DNA from: a virus
Virus record (IMG/VR): IMGVR_UViG_3300050821_004749
Location: 1 to 50,746 of that record
Direction: 5' to 3' (one strand)
DNA length: 50,746 bases
The position numbers and the translations under genes were made by a program. Positions 40,406 through 46,904 of this stretch are shown here, piece after piece. Numbering within the stretch: the first letter of the stretch is position 1; each line of letters starts with the position of its first letter. The notes beneath the pieces were generated by a model. That model was not told the DNA's origin. It made no database searches and was given only the letters and a program-made list of their open reading frames with translations.

Positions 40406-40744
40406 CCGTTGTCTCGTGCGTCGTCTGTGACAGATCGCACAAACAAGCTCGCACTTATCTACCTCTATCATCAGCTTTTGCATTGAGGTTACGCCTCTAG
40501 TCATTGTGCTGATGTTCGCAATCTTCTTTCCTCGTATGTGGTCAAAATCCATAAGGTCCGGCTCACCCGGATAAGTGATTCCACAATCGACACAAGGATG
40601 TTCCTTTAGAAGGTTGATTATTTGGGTAAATTCTTGTCTTTTCTTATCGCGATTCTTGGCAGCGCGGGCTATCATCTCGTCACGATTTCGTTCGTAATGG
40701 CGACGAGCGGAAGCTGCCTGATCTTTCTTATCCTTGTACGCCAT
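40385..40744 (-). CDS. HNH homing endonuclease overlapping a tRNA
   Basis: 119 residues from ATG 40744. Basic N-terminus; CVDCGITY...LMDFDHIRGKK...KCELVCAICHRRRT core. Paralogue of the HNH at 44434-44760. The stop codon lies in the D-arm of the CAU tRNA. Confidence 0.82.
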   Translation of the reverse strand: MAYKDKKDQAASARRHYERNRDEMIARAAKNRDKKRQEFTQIINLLKEHPCVDCGITYPGEPDLMDFDHIRGKKIANISTMTRGVTSMQKLMIEVDKCELVCAICHRRRTRQRRGQVVR

Positions 40745-40826
40745 ATACATTATGCACAAGGATGGCATCATAACCTTATCTTCGGATATGAGCCACAAAT
40801 GGTCGGCCAGACCACCTTACCGCAAG

Positions 40827-40909
40827 TGCCGCTGGTGAGACTCGAACTCACACGCTCTTGCGAGCACTCGGGTTTGAACCGAGCACGTCTACCATTCCAT
40901 CACAGCGGC
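40827..40909 (-). tRNA. tRNA-Leu(CAA)
   Basis: 83 nt, class II. Anticodon stem CTCGG/CCGAG, loop TTCAAAC, long variable arm TGCTCGCAAGAGCG; acceptor GCCGCTG/CAGCGGC; base 73 A. 21 nt of its 5' half recur in the fragment at 47641-47671. Confidence 0.93.
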
Positions 40910-40913
40910 AAAG

Positions 40914-40988
40914 TAGCCCGTGTCGGATTCGAACCGACGTTCACGCGGCCTGAGAAGCCGGTATCCTAAACCACTAGACCAACGGGCC
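40914..40988 (-). tRNA. tRNA-Glu(CUC), copy 2
   Basis: 75 nt. Loop TTCTCAG on stem CGGC/GCCG; acceptor GGCCCGT/ACGGGCT; base 73 A. Confidence 0.88.
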
Positions 40989-40992
40989 ATGT

Positions 40993-41030
40993 TTATGCTA
41001 AACCTCGCATGCACACGAGGCAAATTTTTC
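40993..41030. repeat. Copy 1 of a 38-bp dispersed repeat
   Basis: Identical at 35 of 38 positions to 47678-47715. Contains a small CTCG/CGAG hairpin and an A/T run. Follows tRNA-Glu(CUC). Confidence 0.75.
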
Positions 41031-41055
41031 CGAGACGGGATGTTTTCCCTTTGGA

Positions 41056-41127
41056 TTGGAACACTGAGAGTCGAACTCAGAATACCACCTTATCAGAGTG
41101 GCGTGATCACCATTTCACCATGCTCCA
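41056..41127 (-). tRNA. tRNA-Ile(GAU)
   Basis: 72 nt. Anticodon stem CCACT/GGTGG, loop CTGATAA; acceptor TGGAGCA/TGTTCCA; base 73 A. Confidence 0.9.
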
Positions 41128-41212
41128 TTGTTGTGCCGCCTAGTTCAAGTTGCCACCTTGAATCTCCTACCTTGGCTAAAGGGGACGGGCTTTTCACTCC
41201 TCAGGGGAGCTA

Positions 41213-41285
41213 TGGCAACGGCGGGAATCGAACCCGCGACACCACGCTTTTCAGGCGTGTGCTCTACCGACTGAGCTACATTGCC
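41213..41285 (-). tRNA. tRNA-Phe(GAA)
   Basis: 73 nt. Anticodon stem CACGC/GCGTG, loop CTGAAAA; acceptor GGCAATG/CGTTGCC; base 73 A. Confidence 0.93.
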
Positions 41286-41302
41286 GTGATTACTACGTAC
41301 AG

Positions 41303-41388
41303 CGGAAGGTTAGGGAATCGAACCCTAGAGGGCTTTCAGACCCCAGCCGCTTTCAAGGCGGTGTCCTCGTCCATGCCGGGCACCTTCC
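41303..41388 (-). tRNA. tRNA-Ser(UGA)
   Basis: 86 nt, class II. Anticodon stem CCGC/GCGG, loop CTTGAAA, long variable arm; acceptor GGAAGGT/ACCTTCC; base 73 G. Confidence 0.92.
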
Positions 41389-41394
41389 AAACAG

Positions 41395-41465
41395 ACGCAT
41401 CGATCGGATTCGAACCGATGTGAGCCGGGTTGCAGCCGACCGCGTAGCCTCTCCGCCACGATGCG
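41395..41465 (-). tRNA. tRNA-Cys(GCA)
   Basis: 71 nt. Anticodon stem GTCGG/CCGGC, loop CTGCAAC; acceptor CGCATCG/CGATGCG; base 73 T as usual for Cys. Confidence 0.92.
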
Positions 41466-41778
41466 AGAACGATAGACAGGACTCCACCTGTAACCGAGGG
41501 CAATGATTGGAATTAGCAATCTCCTCGGTGCCTCCACAGTGCTGATGGGCTGTACATTGTCAAGGTGTCTCCACCCGTCGATTCGTTTGCCTGATGGGCA
41601 TCGCTTCCCAGTGTCGCCACCGGACCAAGCGCCTCCCTGTCGCACACTTTCGCGTTGACGCGGGACTTGCCTTCGTTGTTACGACCGAACCATAGTGTAC
41701 CCGTGGGCACAATAGGGGCACGCATTGCTGCACCCCTTATTCTGTCACTATCTCGACCCGGCGCTAACCGGATCGTAG
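41466..41778 (-). other. 313-nt spacer without a convincing gene
   Basis: Contains a stem CCGAGG/CCTCGG enclosing about 23 nt near 41490-41525 and a 70-codon frame from ATG 41722 with AGGGG upstream. Composition is unlike the other proteins, so I do not call it a gene. Confidence 0.4.
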
Positions 41779-41850
41779 CTGGGAGGGAGGGACTCGAACC
41801 CCCAATACCTGGGTAACAGCCAGGCGTGATGCCAATTTCACTACCAACCA
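41779..41850 (-). tRNA. tRNA-Asn(GUU)
   Basis: 72 nt. Anticodon stem CCTGG/CCAGG, loop CTGTTAC. Acceptor TGGTTGG/CCTCCCA has two mismatches (T-C, T-T) in the middle. Base 73 G. Confidence 0.82.
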
Positions 41851-41956
41851 ATGATGAATCACCTACACGTAACCTTGGGGTCCGGACCCCTTGATTATCA
41901 CCACCGCCAAACGGCTTATCGAGACTTTCACTCTTGCGTTTCCTCGATGATCCAAG

Positions 41957-42041
41957 CGGAAGGGGTGGGATTCGAACCCACGGTGGCTTTCACCACGCCG
42001 AGTTAGCAACCCGGTACATTCGGCCTCTCTGCCACCCTTCC
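41957..42041 (-). tRNA. tRNA-Ser(GCU)
   Basis: 85 nt, class II. Stem CCGGG/CTCGG, loop TTGCTAA, long variable arm; acceptor GGAAGGG/CCCTTCC; base 73 G. Confidence 0.92.
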
Positions 42042-42119
42042 AGGTGCGCCAATGTCCTTGACCCATAGCCTGGCGCACAGCTATGGCGGCTCGCTTTCCC
42101 TGCATGCCGGTACTTACGA

Positions 42120-42192
42120 AGCCCCTGGTGGGAGTCGAACCCACGACCTGCGGTTTAGGAAACCGTCACTCTATCCGCTGAGCTACAAGGGC
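42120..42192 (-). tRNA. tRNA-Arg(CCU)
   Basis: 73 nt. Loop TTCCTAA on stem CGGT/ACCG; acceptor GCCCTTG/CAGGGGC; base 73 T. Confidence 0.9.
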
Positions 42193-42202
42193 GTACTACC
42201 CA

Positions 42203-42373
42203 CTACCAGTTTTTGAAAAACGCTGTGATTGCTCCGAAGAAGATGACGACTTCGAAGATCGCAATGAGCCCACCAAAGATCAGCAAAACCAGACCGATCG
42301 ATGATGCTCCGTTGAACCACTCGGGGTTCAGGCGGAGTACGATTCCTCCCAGGATAAACCAAAGGGAACCCAT
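42203..42373 (-). CDS. Small membrane protein (56 aa)
   Basis: MGSLWFILGGIVLRLNPEWF then hydrophobic residues about 23-52; one or two membrane segments. AAGGAG 4-5 nt before ATG 42373. Follows the frame-shifted gene at 42385. Confidence 0.65.
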   Translation of the reverse strand: MGSLWFILGGIVLRLNPEWFNGASSIGLVLLIFGGLIAIFEVVIFFGAITAFFKNW

Positions 42374-42384
42374 GTTTCTCCTTA

Positions 42385-42599
42385 CTATGCGTCTTGCAAG
42401 CTGTCAAGCAAGCTCGTCTTCGCCGACGAACGCTCGGTACCCGCAATTGCGTGGTCGCTCTCAGCATCAGACAGAGCTTCGGAGAGGGCGGTTACCCTCT
42501 TCTTGGCTGATCTGTGCTCCCGTACCGCCCTCTGATGTGCTTTCAGGGCAGCAAGCTGGCTCCGCTCATCGGACGAGCGGGGGGGGGGATCAACGACAT
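42385..42599 (-). pseudogene. Small coding region broken at a run of ten C
   Basis: ATG 42599 has AGGAG 6 nt upstream but its frame stops after 18 codons. The long frame ending at 42385 (ERSQLAALKAHQRAVREH...SLLDSLQDA, helical) has no start codon of its own. Ten C (minus strand) near codon 5 separate them; eleven C would join the two frames. A sequencing indel, a mutation or slippage-dependent expression would all explain it. Confidence 0.55.
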
Positions 42600-42639
42600 T
42601 TGACTCTCCTTGGTTGCATTGCTCTCTACTATAGCACAG

Positions 42640-43021
42640 TGGACCCCGAGGGAATCGAACCCTCGTCTCCGATGTACGTAAAGCGTCACTATTCAGCAGC
42701 TTAGGTCCGTCAGAGAGGACCAATCTCATGGGACAGGCTTCCGCCCGTCTCCACCACTCGGTTTACGTCCGAGAACGTGCTACTCGCGGGGTGCTACCAT
42801 CGCACTTTCTGTTCACAGGTAGTGCGTACCCGGCTAAGGCTATTTAGGCCAGAGCGAGATGAAGCTCGCGTGCCCCAACTCCCGGAAGAGAATGACCTTC
42901 CTGGAAGCTCGCGGGGATAGCGAGAGTGTCATCGGTGCCAATTATGGCTTGTGGCAGGTAGGTGTGCCGACCGCTGCGTAACTAACTCTCGAATCTCACC
43001 AGATCGAAGCCTGTGAGGCCC
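42640..43021 (-). ncRNA. ssrA: tmRNA
   Basis: 382 nt. The ends form one tRNA-like half: acceptor GGGCCTC (43021-43015) pairs with GGGGTCC (42647-42641), with two G-U pairs. T-arm GAGGG-TTCGATT-CCCTC; base 73 A; no CCA. The 5' end carries GGCTTCGAT, the conserved GGnTTCGA of tmRNA. The 3' domain CTAAGCTG... resembles bacterial tmRNA 3' parts. No tRNA anticodon arm joins the halves. A likely tag frame at 42873-42844 reads ARELHLALA-stop. With SmpB, tmRNA frees stalled ribosomes and tags the product for proteolysis; SmpB is not seen here. Confidence 0.85.
42844..42873 (-). other. Candidate tmRNA tag-peptide frame
   Basis: GCA resume codon, then CGC GAG CTT CAT CTC GCT CTG GCC TAA: peptide ARELHLALA. 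A hydrophobic Leu-Ala end is typical of protease-directed tags. It begins at nt 149 of the RNA, later than the usual 80-95, so the assignment is tentative. Confidence 0.55.
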
Positions 43022-43189
43022 ATGTTCTGCTCAAGGCGAGGGTCGCCCATTCTTGCTTGTCTTGGATCATACGACCCTCGCCAAGAAACAAGATACTGGA
43101 TCACCACCTTCCCTGTTGCAGTTATACGCCCTTTGCTGCGAGTAGTCAACCCGCACAGGGCTCTCCACAGGTATTCAACCTGGGAGCAG

Positions 43190-43260
43190 TGGACGATCTG
43201 GGTATCGATCCCAGTACCTCCGCCCTGTCAAAGCGGCGCTCTCCCACTGAGCTAATCGTC
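43190..43260 (-). tRNA. tRNA-Val(GAC)
   Basis: 71 nt. Stem CCGCT/GGCGG, loop TTGACAG; acceptor GGACGAT/ATCGTCC; base 73 A; no CCA. Confidence 0.9.
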
Positions 43261-43266
43261 CATCAG

Positions 43267-43339
43267 TAGTCCCTCTGGGAATCGAACCCAGTCAGACGCG
43301 GGGTGTAAACCCACCGCTCTCCCAATGAGCTAAGGGACT
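43267..43339 (-). tRNA. tRNA-Val(UAC)
   Basis: 73 nt. Stem GTGGG/CCCGC, loop TTTACAC; acceptor AGTCCCT/AGGGACT; base 73 A. Confidence 0.9.
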
Positions 43340-43520
43340 GTAGTAAAATCGCCTCTCCGTTTCCTCCGGCCTTGATCCGTGCGGGCGTGAGATATTGTTT
43401 ACGCTATGCCCTACCATAGCTTTGCCGGTGTAGGGAACCGGGCGACGGTGAGTTTACTGGCGCAAGGAAGGAGTCTAGTATCCCAACCGAACACCGGGTA
43501 TAGACGATCACCACGTCTAG

Positions 43521-43592
43521 TACACTCGTGGGGAATCGAACCCCAGCTTTGAGGGTAAAAGCCTCCTGGTCTACCACTAACCATACGAGTGC
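43521..43592 (-). tRNA. tRNA-Lys(UUU)
   Basis: 72 nt. Loop CTTTTAC on stem GAGG/CCTC; acceptor GCACTCG/CGAGTGT; base 73 A. Confidence 0.88.
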
Positions 43593-43607
43593 ATGTGGTA
43601 CTGCAAG

Positions 43608-43681
43608 CGGGACCTACGGGACTCGAACCCGCGACCTCTGCCGTGACAGGGCAGCGCTCTAACCAACTGAGCTAAGGACCC
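43608..43681 (-). tRNA. tRNA-Asp(GUC)
   Basis: 74 nt. Stem CTGCC/GGCAG, loop CTGTCAC; acceptor GGGTCCT/AGGTCCC with one T-T mismatch; base 73 G. Confidence 0.9.
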
Positions 43682-43775
43682 AAAGACCGTGCATTGCGGT
43701 AGTCAATTCCGAAAGCACGGCAGCATTGGCTACAGGTCATGACTCCTGTAGATGACCGAGACTAAACCGATCAAG

Positions 43776-43840
43776 CGGGGCGAGAAGGAATTGAACCCTC
43801 GCCTGCGGGTTTGGAATCCGCAGGTCCATCCAGGCGTCCC
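43776..43840 (-). tRNA. Degenerate or D-armless tRNA-Trp(CCA)
   Basis: Only 65 nt. Long anticodon stem CCTGCGG/CCGCAGG around ATTCCAAAC, T-loop TTCAATT, base 73 G as in Trp. Just 9 nt separate the acceptor strand from the anticodon stem, so no D-arm can form, and the acceptor has two mismatches. A canonical tRNA-Trp lies at 44374. Confidence 0.5.
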
Positions 43841-43849
43841 GGTTACTTC

Positions 43850-44335
43850 TTAGTTTTCGAGCGAACCGTGATTGCACGTCAAACCTTCGGGGAAGGGAGT
43901 AGTGCTTTCTGGTTTCTCTTTGCATTCCTTGATCTCTCGATCAGTTCTTTCGGATTCGGTTTCCTGTGGAGGTTCGCTGGAAGATTCGGAGCCAGCAGAT
44001 GCAGGAGCAGAGCATGTACCACGCCAAGTGTAGCCTTTGACATTGTGTTCGATGTCCGACGTGCCACCTGTCGATGTGCATTTTGTTTCGTAGGCCGAGA
44101 CTTCATTTTCGACCTTTGATTCTTCCTTCTCTTTCTTTTCCGCCACTTCGGTTTCACGCTTGAGTTGTATTTCCTCAGCGTGCCATTCCTTCTTGACATG
44201 CGTAACAGCAGTACGCACATCCTCAACGATTTCGATACGACGGTATTCCCAACCCCCGACAAAGCCAATGCCGAGAACGACAACAAAGGCGATAGCGAGG
44301 ACGATACGTTTATGTGCCGCCATGAATGTAGTCAT
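43850..44335 (-). CDS. Membrane-anchored coiled-coil protein
   Basis: 161 residues: hydrophobic segment at about 11-28, coiled coil at about 30-80 (Glu/Lys/Val rich), then a Ser/Glu-rich tail with four Cys (CTSTGG, GTCSAP, ECKE, TCNHG). The plan resembles an inner spanin or an exported anchored protein, but no match is claimed. ATG 44335, 8 nt after TAGACT. Confidence 0.6.
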   Translation of the reverse strand: MTTFMAAHKRIVLAIAFVVVLGIGFVGGWEYRRIEIVEDVRTAVTHVKKEWHAEEIQLKRETEVAEKKEKEESKVENEVSAYETKCTSTGGTSDIEHNVKGYTWRGTCSAPASAGSESSSEPPQETESERTDREIKECKEKPESTTPFPEGLTCNHGSLEN

Positions 44336-44343
44336 GGCGCGGT

Positions 44344-44372
44344 AGTCTACAGGACCACCGCTTGCCTGTCAA
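44344..44372 (-). promoter_or_regulatory. Leaderless-type promoter after tRNA-Trp
   Basis: TTGACA (44372-44367), 17-nt spacer, TAGACT (44349-44344), 8 nt to ATG 44335. The -35 box begins one base after base 73 of tRNA-Trp. Confidence 0.7.
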
Positions 44373-44373
44373 G

Positions 44374-44442
44374 CGGGAGATCGAGGAATCGAACCCCGTC
44401 CTAGAGTTTTGGAGGCTCCTTGGCTGCCATAGCCTATCTCCC
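44374..44442 (-). tRNA. tRNA-Trp(CCA)
   Basis: 69 nt. Loop CTCCAAA on stem GGAGC/ACTCT (C-A at 31-39); acceptor GGGAGAT/ATCTCCC; base 73 G. First 9 nt are also the last codons of the upstream HNH gene. Confidence 0.85.
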
Positions 44443-44760
44443 TCGTTGATGCGTGCGCTCCCTGTGGCAGTTAGCGCATACGACTTCGCACTTAGCAATC
44501 TCAGCCTTGATGGTATCCCATGAGGCAGACATTTTACCAAGGCGGTTCAGGTTGTACTTCTTCTCCCCGCGTACATGATCGAACTCCATCACGTAGTAGG
44601 GGTAAGTCACCGTGCAGTCGGCGCAAGGACGATTCTTCGCCTCACGGATGAGGCGTCTCTGTGCCTCAAGCCTTTCCTTCTTACGGGCTAGAAGCGCCTC
44701 ACGATTATCCCTCTGGTACTGGCGTTGATACTCGATCTTGGCTGTGCCTTCAAGTGTCAT
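44434..44760 (-). CDS. HNH homing endonuclease overlapping tRNA-Trp
   Basis: 108 residues. Basic helical N-terminus; CADCTVTYPYYVMEFDHVRGEKK and KCEVVCANCHRERTH core. The stop codon TAG lies inside the tRNA-Trp acceptor/D junction. ATG 44760 follows CATAACTGGCG. Confidence 0.85.
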   Translation of the reverse strand: MTLEGTAKIEYQRQYQRDNREALLARKKERLEAQRRLIREAKNRPCADCTVTYPYYVMEFDHVRGEKKYNLNRLGKMSASWDTIKAEIAKCEVVCANCHRERTHQRGR

Positions 44761-44781
44761 CGCCAGTTATGTAGGTGAAGG

Positions 44782-45021
44782 TCATGGTTTTACTTGGTCA
44801 CCATGACCTTCACCCCATTGTGTGTTACAAAGTACTTTCCGTCGATTCAGATCGATCACCAGCGCTTTTCGGAACTTGTCCAACCAACCGAAGGGCAACT
44901 GAGGCCCATCGTAGGTTTCTAGCATTGCGTGATTGACCGCTGCACCAATTTGGCTATGAAGCTCGTCCCAATTGGCGGGCGGGCGATCCAAACGTCGAAG
45001 TGGTCGTAGTTCCGATGCCAT
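44782..45021 (-). CDS. Hypothetical protein
   Basis: 79 residues, MASELRPLRRLDRPPANWDEL. ATG 45021 lies 7 nt after extended -10 TATAGT (45034-45029), which sits right at the 3' end of tRNA-Thr(CGU). No family recognised. Confidence 0.6.
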   Translation of the reverse strand: MASELRPLRRLDRPPANWDELHSQIGAAVNHAMLETYDGPQLPFGWLDKFRKALVIDLNRRKVLCNTQWGEGHGDQVKP

Positions 45022-45037
45022 GCGAACCACTATACCA

Positions 45038-45109
45038 AGCCCACTGGGAGATTCGAACTCCCTCTACTTCATTACGAGTGAAGCGTGCCACCACAAACAC
45101 TTAGCGGGC
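45038..45109 (-). tRNA. tRNA-Thr(CGU)
   Basis: 72 nt. Stem CTTCA/TGAAG, loop CTCGTAA; acceptor GCCCGCT/AGTGGGC; base 73 T. Confidence 0.92.
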
Positions 45110-45261
45110 GCAAAAGACAAGTGCCGGACTTTCAACTTAGCTTCCCCAGATGCGAGTGCCGCTCGCTGAGGAGTGAGCCGTAAAACATCCACCAAACGTG
45201 CATAGGCATTTCTTGAGAACGCCTGGCTTACACGAGTCTTTCTAGGAGGAGCAACCCTCCA

Positions 45262-45333
45262 AGCCTACACCGAGAATCGAACTCGGGACCCCTGCTTACC
45301 ACGCAGGAATGATACCACTTACACCATGTAGGC
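45262..45333 (-). tRNA. tRNA-Thr(GGU)
   Basis: 72 nt. Stem CCTGC/GCAGG, loop GTGGTAA; acceptor GCCTACA/TGTAGGC; base 73 T. Confidence 0.9.
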
Positions 45334-45368
45334 AAGCCCTCTTTCGAAGGCAAGCCCTCTTTCGAGGG
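45331..45368. repeat. Short tandem repeat
   Basis: GGCAAGCCCTCTTTCGA occurs twice in a row, two bases apart, directly upstream of tRNA-Thr(GGU). Confidence 0.7.
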
Positions 45369-45420
45369 GCGCTCCGTCCGCTTGCCCTCTACCGGGGGCC
45401 GACCGAGCAATACGATTTGA

Positions 45421-45494
45421 TCAGGGCAGGAGGACTTGAACCTCCGACCTCTCCCGTCCGAGGGGAGCACTCTACCAGACTGAGCTATGCCCTG
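45421..45494 (-). tRNA. tRNA-Pro(CGG)
   Basis: 74 nt. Stem CTCCC/GGGAG, loop CTCGGAC; acceptor CAGGGCA/TGCCCTG; base 73 A. Confidence 0.92.
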
Positions 45495-45504
45495 TTACTA
45501 CTAG

Positions 45505-45578
45505 TCAGAACGGCGGGATTTGAACCCGCGACCTCTTCAACCCCAATGAAGCGCGCTACCAAGCTGCGCCACGTTCTG
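45505..45578 (-). tRNA. tRNA-Pro(GGG)
   Basis: 74 nt. Stem CTTCA/TGAAG, loop TTGGGGT; acceptor CAGAACG/CGTTCTG; base 73 A. Starts directly after the CCA of the upstream tRNA-Glu. Confidence 0.92.
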
Positions 45579-45677
45579 TGGTGCGCCTACGGGGGATTGA
45601 ACCCCGGACCTGCGGTTTGAAAGGCCGCTGCTCTTCTCCCACCCGAGAGTGAGATTTGACCACTGAGCTATAGGCGC
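45579..45677 (-). tRNA. tRNA-Glu(UUC) with hairpin insert in the D-loop and encoded CCA
   Basis: 96 nt plus encoded CCA. Acceptor GCGCCTA/TAGGCGC, stem GCGGC/ACCGC, loop CTTTCAA. D-stem GCTC/GAGC encloses an extra segment that folds as TCTCAC/GTGGGAGA. The only tRNA here with encoded CCA. Confidence 0.8.
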
Positions 45678-45770
45678 GTGCCTCATCGAGCGAGCCTCCA
45701 AATGACTAACCATGAGAACTGATACGGACTGCACGCATCAGATGCTATCACGAATCCTAAATGATCCGAA

Positions 45771-45846
45771 TCAGGGTGGCAGGATTCGAACCTGCGACCT
45801 CTCGCTTCCAAAGCGAGTGTGTTAGACCAGACTGCACCACACCCTG
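45771..45846 (-). tRNA. tRNA-Pro(UGG)
   Basis: 76 nt. Stem CTCGC/GCGAG, loop TTTGGAA; acceptor CAGGGTG/CACCCTG; base 73 A. Confidence 0.92.
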
Positions 45847-45912
45847 TGGAGCACCCAAACGGTTATTAGCCGCCAAGGTGCATATGGGGAAGGAACACTT
45901 CCCCGACGCTGC

Positions 45913-46470
45913 TTATTCTACGTAGGTGAACGTGGCCTCTGCGACTGCCGGGCTCGTCCCCACCGGAGTGGTGACTGTGACCTCGACGGCGCTTCCGTCA
46001 GTTCCTACCGGGCTCTCGGCCGTGACCTCCGTGTCTGACACGACGGTTACGTTCGTAGCCTCGACCGTTCCAAAGTCAACTGCGGTTGCTCCCGTGAGAG
46101 CCGTACCTGTGACCGTGACGACGGTTGCTCCCGCCTGCGGTCCACTGGCAGGAGAGATTCCTGTTACCGTGGGCGCGACTGGAGGGTTCACCGCACTGTT
46201 GAGTGATGCCGTGTTGGCCTCAACCTGCGTGGTGTTGGTCTGGACAGCCGACGTTGCCGCGTCTACCGCAGCCTGATCAGCGTCGTTCTTGATTGCTGCG
46301 ACCGCTGCCTCGACGGCGGTCGTGTTGGCCGCGACTGCGGCCTCGTTAGCGGCAACTGCCGCCGTAAGTGCATCGGTATTTGCCACTAGATTCCTCTGTT
46401 CTTGTAGTAGTATCTCCAAGACCTCCAAGAGAGGATTGTCGTGACGGTGATGATGTCTGTACTCCTCCAA
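45913..46470 (-). CDS. IPT/TIG Ig-like domain protein
   Basis: 185 residues. Start proposed at TTG 46470 with AAGGAG 7 nt upstream, because in-frame ATGs lie in or beyond tRNA-Ala. His-rich start, coiled-coil repeats of the type AANEAAVAANTTAVEAAVAA (about 35-90), then an IPT/TIG domain (PTVTGISPASGPQAGATVVT, GTALTGATAVDFG). Such Ig-like domains decorate phage capsids or tails. It is out of place inside a tRNA array. Confidence 0.75.
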   Translation of the reverse strand: MEEYRHHHRHDNPLLEVLEILLQEQRNLVANTDALTAAVAANEAAVAANTTAVEAAVAAIKNDADQAAVDAATSAVQTNTTQVEANTASLNSAVNPPVAPTVTGISPASGPQAGATVVTVTGTALTGATAVDFGTVEATNVTVVSDTEVTAESPVGTDGSAVEVTVTTPVGTSPAVAEATFTYVE

Positions 46471-46497
46471 AAGAAGGCTCCTTGGTTTGGTCAGGGA

Positions 46498-46569
46498 TGG
46501 AGGACAGGGGAGTCGAACCCCTAACTCCTGCTTGCAAAACAGGTGTGTTCCCATTAGCACCAGTCCCCC
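46498..46569 (-). tRNA. tRNA-Ala(UGC)
   Basis: 72 nt. Stem CCTGT/GCAGG, loop TTTGCAA; acceptor GGGGGAC/GTCCTCC; base 73 A. The only Ala tRNA seen. Confidence 0.9.
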
Positions 46570-46681
46570 GAGTCCAGAGCAGAGCGCAAACGCTTCAAAG
46601 CCATCCGGCTCCACGTCTGCGATTACTCTGGGGTGCTGCTATTACGCGATGTGATTATGAATACCGCCGTTATGGGCGGAG

Positions 46682-46765
46682 TGCGGCCCGTGGGATTCGA
46701 ACCCACACGCTCTGAACGAGCACCAGGTTCTAAGCCTGGCATGTCTACCATTCCAACAGAGCCGC
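46682..46765 (-). tRNA. tRNA-Leu(UAG)
   Basis: 84 nt, class II. Stem CCAGG/CCTGG, loop CTTAGAA, variable arm TGCTCGTTCAGAGCG; acceptor GCGGCTC/GGGCCGC; base 73 A. Confidence 0.93.
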
Positions 46766-46851
46766 ATGCTACCCGTCGCGGTACCAGTACCCACGGGCGG
46801 TTTCTCTTGGGCGGTGGCCATCTCCCCCTCACAACCGAACTACTTACTGGA

Positions 46852-46899
46852 TACGCTGAGTGGGAGTCGAACCCACACGGGCCGAAGCCCATCACGTCC
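46852..46899 (-). pseudogene. 3' fragment of a tRNA-Leu
   Basis: Acceptor 3' strand TCAGCGT plus base 73 A, full T-arm GTGGG/CCCAC and a variable-arm hairpin GGGC/GCCC remain. The 5' half and anticodon are replaced by the HNH gene, whose stop codon is 5 nt away. Confidence 0.65.
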
Positions 46900-46904
46900 T
46901 GTGG

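Noticed and set aside
40993-41030. Repeat hairpin as a terminator
   Set aside because: Its T-run is on the plus strand, against the direction of all nearby genes.
41513-41722. 70-codon frame between tRNA-Cys and tRNA-Asn
   Set aside because: Residue pattern is unlike a folded protein and the spacer is hairpin-rich; only a weak ribosome binding site.
42640-42709. A separate tRNA-Val-like gene (T-arm and acceptor with a poor anticodon stem)
   Set aside because: The anticodon and D stems do not form; the better 5' partner lies 380 nt away and makes a tmRNA.
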